Notes under the pieces: generated by a model
What the model saw: the letters and a program-made list of their open reading frames with translations, nothing else
Database searches by the model: none
What the model was told of the DNA's origin: nothing
Translations under genes and position numbers: made by a program
In this document: piece by piece, positions 17,502 through 25,497 of the stretch
Position numbering within the stretch: the first letter of the stretch is position 1
Layout: each line of letters starts with the position of its first letter
Origin: JBBQLG01 sp964251665
GTDB taxonomy: Bacteria > Bacteroidota > Bacteroidia > Cytophagales > Spirosomataceae
DNA: 64,000 nucleotides
Assembly: GCA_964251665.1 (NCBI GenBank)
Contig: CAXUKO010000003.1
Span: 248,001 to 312,000 of the forward strand
Direction of reading: 5' to 3'

Positions 17502-19468
17502 CCGCCCTTGCCGAGTACCTCATCAAAGCCAACCTGTGCTTAATCGGCTTCTACGCGCTGTATTACCTGCTCCTGCGTCGGCATACGTTTTTCCGGCTCA
17601 ACCGAATGTACCTGTTGCTGGCAATGGGATTGTCGTTTGCCTTACCCCTGATTCCGTTGCCGGAGCCGGTCGTGGAAACGGTGTCGCTGTCAATTATCAC
17701 GCTACCGGTCACGGTGACGGCGGCCCCGGTTACCGGCCCGACGCTGGACGATGTTCTGTTGAGTGTGTACGGCGTTGGTGCGCTGCTGTTTCTAAGTTTA
17801 CTGCTGGTCAGTCTGGGGCGGCTCCGGCAACTTATCCGCAGCGGAACCGCTGCCCGGCAGGCAGACCATACGCTGATCGTGCTACCTGATGAGCGGGTGG
17901 CACCATTCTCGTTTTTTCGGTATCTGGTGTTGAATCAAACCGATTATGCCCAGCATGCCGACCCCATTATTCACCACGAACTGGCCCACATCCGGCAATG
18001 GCACAGCGTTGATGTACTCTTGGCTGAACTGGTCAAAGTGGTTTGCTGGCCGAATCCGGTGGCGTGGCTTTATAAACGGTCGCTGCAACAAGTACACGAA
18101 TACTTAGCTGACCAGGAAGCTGCCGACAAAGCGCAGTACGCCCGGTTCCTGTTCAACTATGCGTTTGACGGGTCGGCTAACCCGGTTGCCAATTCGTTTT
18201 TCACGCCCGCGCTGCTCACACAACGCATCCGAATGCTGTACCAGTCGCGTAATACACACCGGGTACTGTGGAAATACGCGCTGGTTGTGCCCTTGCTGGC
18301 ACTTTTAGTGGGGTTGACAGCCGCCCGCGAACGAATTGCCGAAACGCTGATGAGCCAGCCGGGCCAGAGCGGAACGGTATTGGGGCGGGTTGTCGATGCA
18401 AAGGGTAAGCCATTGGCAGATGTTTCTATTATGGATGGCCATCAGGTGACCAAAACCGATAGATGGGGCGTTTACAAACTTACGCAGGTAGTATCACCCG
18501 CCAGGATTATGTTCGGCCATGTAGGTTTCGAGCCGATGTTGCGGGATGTGACTCATGCCGGAGCGTTAAATGTGACGCTGCGCCGTACTCATGAAGAACT
18601 GCCGGTTATGGGAGCAACGGAAGTGTATAAGGCTGTGGGCGTTAATAAAGCCATGCCCGCTTCGGCAGACCCGGTTGACGCAAAAAGCGCGACTGGCGAG
18701 GTCTTCACCGTGGTAGAACAGAATCCGGTTTTTCCGGATGGTATTCCTGGGTTGATGTATTACGTGGCTCATAACCTGCGCTATCCGGCTCCGGCACAGA
18801 AAGCAAAGGTGCAGGGTACTGTCTTTGTCAAGTTCGTCGTATCGGCTTCGGGTGCTGTGAGTGGCGTTCGCGTGCAGAAGGGCATTGGTGCCGGGTGCGA
18901 TGAGGAAGCAGTACGTGTGGTAAGCCAAATGCCAAAATGGACACCAGCCCGGCAGTATGGTAAGCCTGTACCTGTCGAGTATGTACTACCCGTGCAGTTT
19001 GCCCTGGAGAGACAGGAAGACAAACGAACAGGAAGACGCGAAGAGCCGGCTTTACTAAAAAATGAAAGATACCAGTCGGTTGGGGGTAATCTTGATGGTG
19101 ACTTTTTGTACGTACTGGATAATAAACCGTTGTCAGACAGGTTTGTCCTTGACCGGTCAGATCGGCGTGATTTCGAAACTATAGAAGTTAATTCAGGTAA
19201 AGATGCAGCTAAAGCGTACGGTGTACAAGGTAAAGACGGCGTTATTCATATCCGTACTAAGGCTACGAATGTGCAGGAGCCAGCGGTAGTCGAAGCTTTA
19301 TTTAGTGTGGTAAAGCAATTAGACCCAACGGAAACAGATTTTAAGGTAGATGGATTACCTGTTTCAGATGCGGAGGTTTTGAAACTCTCTGTAGATCAGA
19401 TCCGTAAGGTCGAAATTAATAAAGATCGGAATGGTCCGTATGGGTATGTGTCAATTTACAAAAAGTGA
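17498..19468 (+). CDS. M56 (BlaR1-like) membrane metalloprotease with TonB C-terminal domain and plug-like tail
   Basis: A 656-residue protein. Transmembrane helices lie at about residues 8-26, 37-53, 88-106 and 255-273. The zinc motif HELAH is at 160-164 and a second acidic site is in HEYLADQEA. After the membrane part come a carboxypeptidase-D-like domain (VLGRVVDAKGKPLADVSI), a TonB C-terminal domain (EVFTVVEQNPVFP, VFVKFVVSASGAVSGVRVQKGIG), and tails resembling TonB-receptor plug segments (KAYGVQGKDGVIHIRTKA). BlaR1-like proteins sense envelope signals and inactivate BlaI. The TonB domain suggests a contact with an outer-membrane receptor. It overlaps blaI and is followed 9 nt later by a truncated paralogue. 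Confidence 0.85.
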   Translation: MTALAEYLIKANLCLIGFYALYYLLLRRHTFFRLNRMYLLLAMGLSFALPLIPLPEPVVETVSLSIITLPVTVTAAPVTGPTLDDVLLSVYGVGALLFLSLLLVSLGRLRQLIRSGTAARQADHTLIVLPDERVAPFSFFRYLVLNQTDYAQHADPIIHHELAHIRQWHSVDVLLAELVKVVCWPNPVAWLYKRSLQQVHEYLADQEAADKAQYARFLFNYAFDGSANPVANSFFTPALLTQRIRMLYQSRNTHRVLWKYALVVPLLALLVGLTAARERIAETLMSQPGQSGTVLGRVVDAKGKPLADVSIMDGHQVTKTDRWGVYKLTQVVSPARIMFGHVGFEPMLRDVTHAGALNVTLRRTHEELPVMGATEVYKAVGVNKAMPASADPVDAKSATGEVFTVVEQNPVFPDGIPGLMYYVAHNLRYPAPAQKAKVQGTVFVKFVVSASGAVSGVRVQKGIGAGCDEEAVRVVSQMPKWTPARQYGKPVPVEYVLPVQFALERQEDKRTGRREEPALLKNERYQSVGGNLDGDFLYVLDNKPLSDRFVLDRSDRRDFETIEVNSGKDAAKAYGVQGKDGVIHIRTKATNVQEPAVVEALFSVVKQLDPTETDFKVDGLPVSDAEVLKLSVDQIRKVEINKDRNGPYGYVSIYKK

Positions 19469-19477
19469 CGGTAAGCC

Positions 19478-20662
19478 ATGAGAAGAATTTCTGCTGTTTA
19501 TTCCTTAGTCTTTAACGCTGAGCCAACGCTGGTCACTAACTCGTTTTTTACCACTTCCCAACTTAAATCCCGTATTCAGATGCTGGTTAGTCCCCAGACG
19601 AATCGCCGGGTACTGTGGAAATACGCGCTGGTTGTGCCCTTACTGGTCGTATTAGCGAGCTTGACAGCCGCCCGCGAACCGATGGTGGAAATTATGCGGG
19701 ACTATGACCAGCCAGCCGTTGCTGACTTAACAGTAACTGGGCATGTGTATAGCGGTACAAAAAACAGTGCCGCACCTCTACCTGGGGCACACGTGATCAT
19801 TCGCAACACAAATCGGGGCACCGATACAGACGCCAGTGGCTACTTTGAAATGAAGGACGTACCAGCGACAGCTACCTTGGTTATCAGTTACGTGGGCCGT
19901 AAGACTATGGAGATTCCTGCTAAAAAGACTAAGGGACTTTTGGTTTTACTGGGGCCTGAAACAACAGAATTGCCGGAAATAACCGTGAGCGATAAGCCTG
20001 ATAGTCAGTATTCTGCCAGTGATACCTCGCCCGTCAGCACAACAGCCCCATCAACCGAAATTTTTACCGTTGTGGAGCAGGTGCCTGAGTTTCCGGGTGG
20101 TATGGCTGCTTTGAGGCAGTATCTGGCATCTACGCTGCACTACCCCGACGAAGCCAGGCAGAAGCGCAGAGAAGGAAGAGTCTTTGTCCAGTTCATTATT
20201 GATGCGGACGGTTCCATCCAGAATCCACGCGTCCTGAAGGGCATTGGTAGTGGTTGCGATGAAGAAGCCCTGCGGGTGGTGAGCGCGATGCCAAAATGGA
20301 ATCCGGGTCGGCAGAACAGCAGGCCGGTGAATGTGCAGTTCAATCTGCCAATCCAGTTTTCCCTGAACGATGGTAAACAGACAAGCCCGGCAGCGGCAAC
20401 TACCGATAGTCAGCCTCAGAGCGTTTCAGGAGCGCAACCCGGTACGTACACCGGTGTGGTACGACCCAACGAGCACGTGCCAATCGAAAAGATGCTTATA
20501 ATCATCGATGGTAAAGAACAGCCTAAAGGACTCGGTCCGAACAGTGTCAACATTGATAATATACAGCATATAAATGTGCTCAAAGGCAAAGAAGCGGAGG
20601 CTAAATACGGAGAGAAAGGTAGGGATGGCGTCATCGAAATCACGACTAAAGCCAAAAAGTAG
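19478..20662 (+). CDS. M56 paralogue lacking the protease domain, with CarboxypepD-like and TonB C-terminal domains
   Basis: A 394-residue protein. Its N-terminus (FNAEPTLVTNSFFTTSQLKS and RRVLWKYALVVPLL) matches the region just after the zinc site of the preceding M56 protein, so the first roughly 210 residues with HELAH are absent. A single transmembrane helix remains. A carboxypeptidase-D-like domain (VTGHVYSGTKN, PGAHVIIRNTNRGTDTDASG), a TonB C-terminal domain at about 190-292 and a plug-like end (AKYGEKGRDGVIEITTK) follow. A 36-nt block at 19606-19641 is identical to 18259-18294, showing duplication. It cannot be a protease and may act as a TonB-like partner or decoy. Confidence 0.75.
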   Translation: MRRISAVYSLVFNAEPTLVTNSFFTTSQLKSRIQMLVSPQTNRRVLWKYALVVPLLVVLASLTAAREPMVEIMRDYDQPAVADLTVTGHVYSGTKNSAAPLPGAHVIIRNTNRGTDTDASGYFEMKDVPATATLVISYVGRKTMEIPAKKTKGLLVLLGPETTELPEITVSDKPDSQYSASDTSPVSTTAPSTEIFTVVEQVPEFPGGMAALRQYLASTLHYPDEARQKRREGRVFVQFIIDADGSIQNPRVLKGIGSGCDEEALRVVSAMPKWNPGRQNSRPVNVQFNLPIQFSLNDGKQTSPAAATTDSQPQSVSGAQPGTYTGVVRPNEHVPIEKMLIIIDGKEQPKGLGPNSVNIDNIQHINVLKGKEAEAKYGEKGRDGVIEITTKAKK

Positions 20663-20772
20663 TAAAGCTACCGTTCACTCATCTACCCGCTTAAGTCTGC
20701 GCTTTCTGAACGAAGGCCTTTACATTTGACTAACTCGTTTCCCGATTCGTATCACTCCAAACCTCGTGTGCC

Positions 20773-21222
20773 ATGATGAGTTATTCCCAAACTATCTGCC
20801 AGACCTTACGGCATTATGCATTCGCATTGCCTGTTGTTGTATCGCTGCTATGCGCACTGAAAGCTACTGCTCAGGATGATCCGCCAGTCGGCAATGAGGT
20901 TTTTACAGTTGTTGAGCAACCACCGTCACCACAGGGCGGATTCGCCGGGCTAAGCGACTATCTCAGCAAAAACCTGCGGTACCCGGCCGAAGCTCAAAAA
21001 AACCGAACTGAAGGCAAAGTGTTTGTCACCTTTATCGTAACTGCCGATGGGCGGATTGCGCGGGTGAACGTGCTGAAGGGTATTGGAAATGGGTGCGATG
21101 AGGAGGCTATCCGGGTAATAAAGCAAATGCCCGCCTGGACGCCCGGTCGGCAAGCCGGTAAACCGGTCGATGTGGTATTTAACCTGCCAATTAATTTTTC
21201 GCTGAAGAATGGTAAATTCTGA
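20773..21222 (+). CDS. periplasmic TonB C-terminal domain protein
   Basis: A 149-residue protein with an N-terminal signal or anchor segment (FALPVVVSLLCALKATAQ) and one TonB C-terminal domain at about 42-145 (EVFTVVEQPPSPQGGFAGL, VFVTFIVTADGRIARVNVLK, GCDEEAIRVIKQMPAWTPG). It has no proline-rich spacer long enough to cross the periplasm, unlike classical TonB. It is third in the blaI-M56 cluster. A start one codon later (20776) is equally likely. Its role is unknown; a periplasmic adaptor to outer-membrane receptors is a guess. Confidence 0.75.
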   Translation: MMSYSQTICQTLRHYAFALPVVVSLLCALKATAQDDPPVGNEVFTVVEQPPSPQGGFAGLSDYLSKNLRYPAEAQKNRTEGKVFVTFIVTADGRIARVNVLKGIGNGCDEEAIRVIKQMPAWTPGRQAGKPVDVVFNLPINFSLKNGKF

Positions 21223-21243
21223 CCGGTAGTTGCCCATAACACT

Positions 21244-21843
21244 ATGACACCCCACTCAATGATCCACACGGTTCAGGCGACATTCTTCAACGCCCAACCA
21301 ACGTTACTGGCCAACTCATTTTTCAACAGTTCCCAACTTAAACCCCGCATCCAGATGTTAGTTAACCCTCAAACCAACCGCCGGGCTTTGTGGCGGTACG
21401 TACTCGTGTTACCGGTTGCGGCTTTACTATTGATGTGTTCGCAGAAAGACCCCATTGGGCAGGAGGTCGAACGTGGCAGCAGAGTAGCCGCCAACGATGC
21501 TGTTCAGTACAAGACGCCCCTCACCGGCGAAATCCTCGATGTAGTGGAGCAAAATCCGGCTCCCCAGGGTGGTCTGGCCGGGCTTGGTGACTACATACAA
21601 AACAACCTGCGCTACCCGGAACCCGCCCAAAGAGCGCAGGTATCCGGTAAGGTGTTCGTCCGATTTGTTGTAGCTGCCGACGGGCATATCACCGATGTTC
21701 AGGTACTGAAAGGAATTGGCTTCGGATGTGATGCTGAGGCCGTTCGCGTGGTGAAGCAAATGCCCGCCTGGATACCCGGTCGGCAAAATGGCCGCGCCGT
21801 GAACGTACGATTCAATTTGCCTATTTCGTTCGCCCTAAACTAA
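21244..21843 (+). CDS. second truncated M56 paralogue with TonB C-terminal domain
   Basis: A 199-residue protein. Residues 12-60 (FFNAQPTLLANSFFNSSQLKP, then NRRALWRYVLVLPVAALLL) are the post-catalytic segment of an M56 protease, including one transmembrane helix. The zinc-binding part is missing. There is no carboxypeptidase-D-like domain; a TonB C-terminal domain follows directly (ILDVVEQNPAPQGGLAGLGD, GKVFVRFVVAADGHITDV). It is closest in layout to the gene at 19478 but shorter, suggesting serial duplication and loss. It lies 21 nt after the previous gene and is probably in the same transcript. A start at codon 6 is possible. Confidence 0.72.
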   Translation: MTPHSMIHTVQATFFNAQPTLLANSFFNSSQLKPRIQMLVNPQTNRRALWRYVLVLPVAALLLMCSQKDPIGQEVERGSRVAANDAVQYKTPLTGEILDVVEQNPAPQGGLAGLGDYIQNNLRYPEPAQRAQVSGKVFVRFVVAADGHITDVQVLKGIGFGCDAEAVRVVKQMPAWIPGRQNGRAVNVRFNLPISFALN

Positions 21844-21874
21844 TACTGGGCTTCATCGAACGCATCACCATTGA

Positions 21875-21937
21875 CATGATTGACCAAAAACAAATGCCAT
21901 ATCTCTGAGATATGGCATTTGTTTTTGGTCAATCATG
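21875..21937. terminator. 31-bp perfect inverted repeat with one-base centre
   Basis: Arms 21875-21905 and 21907-21937 match at all 31 positions around a single T. It lies 30 nt after the last TonB-C gene and before purE. It can fold into a very strong hairpin, though the T-run is inside the arm rather than after it. It probably ends the M56/TonB transcript. Confidence 0.6.
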
Positions 21938-22016
21938 TGAAAAAAACACCCAATCAACGCCCGATTGTGCCCTAATCTCCGTTACTTCGCAAGCAAACGC
22001 ATTGGTTACGTAACGC

Positions 22017-22496
22017 ATGGTAGGTATCATTATGGGCAGCCTCTCCGACCGACCGGTCATGCAGGAAGCCGCCGAAATTCTGGCTCAGTTGGGTGTTTCC
22101 TTCGAGATGGACATTGTATCAGCCCACCGCACCCCCGAAAAAATGGTTGAGTACGCGAAGTCGGCCCGCGATCGGGGCCTGCGCGTGATCATTGCCGGGG
22201 CTGGGGGAGCCGCTCACCTGCCGGGGATGGTTGCTTCGCTCACAACCTTGCCCGTAGTGGGTGTTCCCGTTAAATCAAGCAATTCAATAGATGGCTGGGA
22301 TTCCGTGCTTTCTATACTGCAAATGCCTGCTGGCGTACCGGTTGCTACGATGGCACTCAACGGTGCCCGCAATGCCGGTATCCTGGCCGCGCAGATTGTT
22401 GGTACCTTCGACGCGGCCGTTGCCAACGCGCTGGCTGTTTACAAAGAAGATCTGAAAGATAAAGTGGCTCAGATGAGCCGCGACCTCCACGCCTAA
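22017..22496 (+). CDS. purE: 5-(carboxyamino)imidazole ribonucleotide mutase
   Basis: A 159-residue class I PurE, which moves the carboxylate of N5-CAIR to give CAIR in purine synthesis. The phosphate and substrate loop MGSLSDRPVM is at residues 6-15, SAHRTPEKM at 35-43 with the conserved His, and AGAGGAAHLPGM follows. Length matches bacterial PurE. No purK lies in the window. The next gene (LysM protein) starts 27 nt downstream and may share the transcript. Confidence 0.96.
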   Translation: MVGIIMGSLSDRPVMQEAAEILAQLGVSFEMDIVSAHRTPEKMVEYAKSARDRGLRVIIAGAGGAAHLPGMVASLTTLPVVGVPVKSSNSIDGWDSVLSILQMPAGVPVATMALNGARNAGILAAQIVGTFDAAVANALAVYKEDLKDKVAQMSRDLHA

Positions 22497-22523
22497 TTCA
22501 AGTTATTGCCTGCATCAACCGTC

Positions 22524-23336
22524 ATGGAATCCGAAAATCAGTCGCCCAATTCCCGTTCAACGCCTACGTCTAACCTGCCCGGCATTACGCTGGTGGTGCT
22601 GATCGGGCTCATTATTGCCCTGCTCTATATTGGTTACGAAGGCATTGCCGATAACACCAAAGGCTCCGAAGAACTGACGAACGTACCCCTCGACACGACC
22701 GACCGGCAGGCTGGGGTATTGGCTGCAGAACCGGAATTGATTGCCCCCGAAGATGTTGACACGAGCACTGCCCCCGTGCCGGTTGATCTCTCCCAGGCAC
22801 CTGCGCCCCCGGACGAATCCGTTGCCGATGCTCCGGTAGCTGGCCAATCGGCAGCGTCGACCGATAAGCCCGAGCCGACTAAAAGCGAAGCCGAGGATAA
22901 ACCGTCCGACGATAAAAAAACAGAGGAAAAATCAAAAGCGGAAAAACCGGTAGCCGAGAAAAAGCCTGTTGAGAAGCCGAAACCTGTAGCCGATGCCGAG
23001 CCAAAGAAGCCGGTAGTGAGTGCCGGGGGGGTCTCCACAAAGTACACAGTGGGGGCTGGAGAAACGTTCTACGGCATCGCGAACCGGTATAATCTCAAGC
23101 CCAGCACCCTGAAAGCGTTGAATCCGGGCGTATCGGAGACCGATGTGAAATCGGGGGTGACGAAACTAAACGTGAAGGTTCGGGCCATTCATACTGTCGG
23201 GCCGGGCGATGTACTGCGGGTGGTGGCCCAGAAGTACGGCGTCAGCAAGGAAGCGCTCATGCGGGCTAACCGAAAGGAAAAAGACATTGCCACGCGGGGC
23301 GAAAAACTGATTATTCCCTTTGCGGACAAGCAGTAA
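22524..23336 (+). CDS. LysM domain-containing envelope protein
   Basis: A 270-residue protein from the ATG at 22524 (a TTG at 22506 would add six residues). One transmembrane helix near residues 15-37 (LPGITLVVLIGLIIALLYIG) is followed by a long Pro/Lys/Glu-rich linker. Two LysM repeats lie in the last 100 residues (YTVGAGETFYGIANRYNLKP and HTVGPGDVLRVVAQKYGVSK). LysM domains bind glycan in peptidoglycan, so this is probably a membrane-anchored cell-wall-binding protein. Its stop codon directly abuts the stop of the convergent DUF481-like gene. Confidence 0.85.
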   Translation: MESENQSPNSRSTPTSNLPGITLVVLIGLIIALLYIGYEGIADNTKGSEELTNVPLDTTDRQAGVLAAEPELIAPEDVDTSTAPVPVDLSQAPAPPDESVADAPVAGQSAASTDKPEPTKSEAEDKPSDDKKTEEKSKAEKPVAEKKPVEKPKPVADAEPKKPVVSAGGVSTKYTVGAGETFYGIANRYNLKPSTLKALNPGVSETDVKSGVTKLNVKVRAIHTVGPGDVLRVVAQKYGVSKEALMRANRKEKDIATRGEKLIIPFADKQ

Positions 23337-24197
23337 TCACTTTCGTTCGTAGACCAGTCCCATTGTCCAGCGCAGGTCGGTGGTCTTACGGCCGGGTACA
23401 ATGATACTCTCATACGAACTGGCAAAGGTGGTGCGGATGCTCAGCAACGTGCTCATTTTTGCCTGAACGCTCAGACTGGCATTCCAGCGCACATTACGCG
23501 GCTGTCCTTCGCCCTGCTGGGTTATGGCCGGTTGATAGAACACCGTATGCGAAATGGTCCAGCGGTCTTTGTCGAAGCTGTATTCGCCGTAAAGCCGGGC
23601 TGAGTTACGCCACAGGTTAATATCGGCCAGTTCGACGTAGTCTGTGTTTTCGTGCAGCAATACGTCGGTTAGTGAAATATACGCCCGCTTGCGGTCCAGC
23701 AGTTTCAGACCGGCCCCGGCGGCAATGGTATACCGACTCAGAATCTGGCGAAGGTTACTGCGTTCGAGAGAACCAAAAGCCAGGTAATAGAGCCGTTCTT
23801 CGTGTCGATATGTGGTGCGGAAATCAGCGAAAAATTCGCGTTCGGCGAGGATTCCGCTCTGTTTGCCATACACAAACGACGGATTGGTTGAAAACTTAAT
23901 CTGGCGGCTGGTCGACCAGTCGAAGGCCCCGGTTAGTTGCAATAATGTCCGGCTGACATTGCCCGCTGTAACGGTGCCATCGGTGGTGAGCCGGTAGCGG
24001 TAGGTAACGCTGTCACGTCCATTATCGAGTTCGTTTTCGTCATCAGTGGCCGTATTGCCGTCCACTCCGGTTGAGTCCGGCTGGGGTGTAACGGTACTAT
24101 CCGACCGGGTTGGTCGTAGGGGGTCGGTCTGCTCGGTGGTTTGTGCCAGCAGCAGTGCCGGAGCCAGCAGGAAGTAAAGCAACGCGAGATGTTTCAC
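23337..24197 (-). CDS. DUF481-like outer membrane beta-barrel protein
   Basis: About 286 residues. I chose the GTG at 24197 because it opens a clean signal peptide (KHLALLYFLLAPALLLAQ) and leaves 98 bp for a divergent promoter. The longest frame starts only 2 bp from the next gene. After an acidic, Ser/Thr-rich linker come repeated amphipathic strands (TNPSFVYGKQSGILAEREFF, YYLAFGSLERSNL, ISLTDVLLHENTDY). The repeated Tyr/Arg/Gly strands resemble DUF481 proteins, which are small outer-membrane barrels of unknown function. Assignment rests on pattern only. Confidence 0.65.
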   Translation of the reverse strand: MKHLALLYFLLAPALLLAQTTEQTDPLRPTRSDSTVTPQPDSTGVDGNTATDDENELDNGRDSVTYRYRLTTDGTVTAGNVSRTLLQLTGAFDWSTSRQIKFSTNPSFVYGKQSGILAEREFFADFRTTYRHEERLYYLAFGSLERSNLRQILSRYTIAAGAGLKLLDRKRAYISLTDVLLHENTDYVELADINLWRNSARLYGEYSFDKDRWTISHTVFYQPAITQQGEGQPRNVRWNASLSVQAKMSTLLSIRTTFASSYESIIVPGRKTTDLRWTMGLVYERK

Positions 24198-24295
24198 AAC
24201 AGCATGGGTTAAAACAGGGTGGCAACTTACAAAAAGCCAGCAAAACCGCTGCATTTGCCTTTTTTTGATAAATCGTACCTTATTCATTATCAACT

Positions 24296-25261
24296 ATGAT
24301 CCGCTGGGGAATCTTAGGCTTAGGCCGCATCGCTCACAAATTTGCGCAGGATTTAGTTACCCTGCCCGACGCGCAACTCGTTGCCGTAGCCTCCACCGAT
24401 CAGGCCCGCGCCGATGAATTTGCCGCGCAGTATGGTGCTCCGATGGCCTTTGGACGTTACGAAGACCTGCTGACGGTTGATGACCTCGACGTGGTCTATG
24501 TGGCCACCCCGCACGTTAATCATCACGAAAACACGCTGATGCTGCTTCGCGGTGGAAAGGGCGTCTTGTGTGAAAAACCGTTCGGCATGGATGCCGGGCA
24601 AGTGGGTGAAATGGTCGAAACGGCGCGTACTAATGGTGTTTTTCTGATGGAAGCCCTCTGGAGCCGGTTCATGCCCGCCCTGCAACAGGCGCACCGCTGG
24701 GTAACCGACGGTACGATTGGCGAGGTGGTCAGTCTGAAAGCAGATTTTGGGTTTGTAGCCCCGTTCAGTCCCGAGGGGCGTCTATTTAACAAAGAACTCG
24801 GTGGGGGCGCCCTGCTGGACATTGGTATTTACCCGTTGTTTCTATCGTATCTGATGCTTGGGAAGCCGGCCACATTGCGCGCGTCGGCTACGTTTGGGCA
24901 GACCGGCACGGATGAGCAGAACGGTATGGTGCTGACGTACAATTCCGGTGCCATAGCTGTCCTGGACAGTACGCTGCTCGCTAAAACCGATTGCTTAGGC
25001 ATTATTTATGGTACCAAAGGCACCGTGCGCATCCATAGCCGTTTTCATGAAGCTAAAACCGTCACGCTGGAGTTGATAGACCATGACCCTAAAATCGTCT
25101 CTTTCGACCGCCTAACCCACGGTTACACGTACGAAGCGCAGCACGTAATGGACTCCCTGCTGGAGGGCCGGACCGAGAGTGACCTCTGGTCGCTCGATGA
25201 CAGCCTGGCGTTGATTAACCTCCTCGATGCCGTCCGGGCGGAAACCGGTATTGTGTATTGA
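24296..25261 (+). CDS. Gfo/Idh/MocA family NAD(P)-dependent oxidoreductase
   Basis: A 321-residue oxidoreductase. The N-terminal Rossmann fold shows GILGLGRIAHKFAQDL at residues 5-20, and the family's EKP motif with its catalytic Lys is in VLCEKPFGMD at about 90-100. A C-terminal alpha/beta substrate domain includes GGALLDIGIYP. Relatives oxidise or reduce sugars, inositols or trans-dihydrodiols. The compact length resembles dimeric dihydrodiol dehydrogenase-like members. Neighbours give no pathway hint, so the substrate stays open. Confidence 0.9.
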   Translation: MIRWGILGLGRIAHKFAQDLVTLPDAQLVAVASTDQARADEFAAQYGAPMAFGRYEDLLTVDDLDVVYVATPHVNHHENTLMLLRGGKGVLCEKPFGMDAGQVGEMVETARTNGVFLMEALWSRFMPALQQAHRWVTDGTIGEVVSLKADFGFVAPFSPEGRLFNKELGGGALLDIGIYPLFLSYLMLGKPATLRASATFGQTGTDEQNGMVLTYNSGAIAVLDSTLLAKTDCLGIIYGTKGTVRIHSRFHEAKTVTLELIDHDPKIVSFDRLTHGYTYEAQHVMDSLLEGRTESDLWSLDDSLALINLLDAVRAETGIVY

Positions 25262-25332
25262 TTTGATGTTTTATTCGCCACCGGCGGATTGTATCAACCC
25301 ACAACTAAAGTCGTGGTGTTTGATAAAACGAC

Positions 25333-25385
25333 CCGGGTGCATCCATCGGTTGCCAATAATTGGATTAACCGATGGATGCACCCGG
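25333..25385. repeat. 19-bp perfect inverted repeat (REP-like)
   Basis: CCGGGTGCATCCATCGGTT at 25333-25351 is the exact reverse complement of 25367-25385, with a 15-nt loop. AAAAC on the left and its complement TTTT on the right extend it with a small bulge. It lies between the oxidoreductase and purM and may end the former transcript. Confidence 0.7.
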
Positions 25386-25449
25386 TTTTAACCTGGGGCT
25401 AATAAAAGCAACCTGAATCCCACACATTAACCCGGCCGAATTGTTTCCG

Positions 25450-25457
25450 TACCTTTG
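25450..25457 (+). promoter_or_regulatory. -7 box (TACCTTTG) upstream of purM
   Basis: TACCTTTG fits TAnnTTTG and lies 40 nt before the purM ATG, giving a leader of normal length. No clear -33 TTG was found at the expected distance. Confidence 0.5.
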
Positions 25458-25497
25458 CTGCCATACTGATGCCCGACGCTGGGTGCTCTGAAAAACT

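Noticed and set aside
17133..19468. Beta-lactam resistance operon (blaI-blaR1)
   Set aside because: No penicillin-binding sensor domain and no beta-lactamase gene is present. The M56 protein carries TonB-C and plug-like parts instead. The MBL-fold genes at 47353 and 49265 are far away and not of a beta-lactamase type.
23334..23339. Directly abutting stop codons of the LysM and DUF481-like genes
   Set aside because: Convergent genes without spacing are common in compact genomes, and no special structure was seen there.
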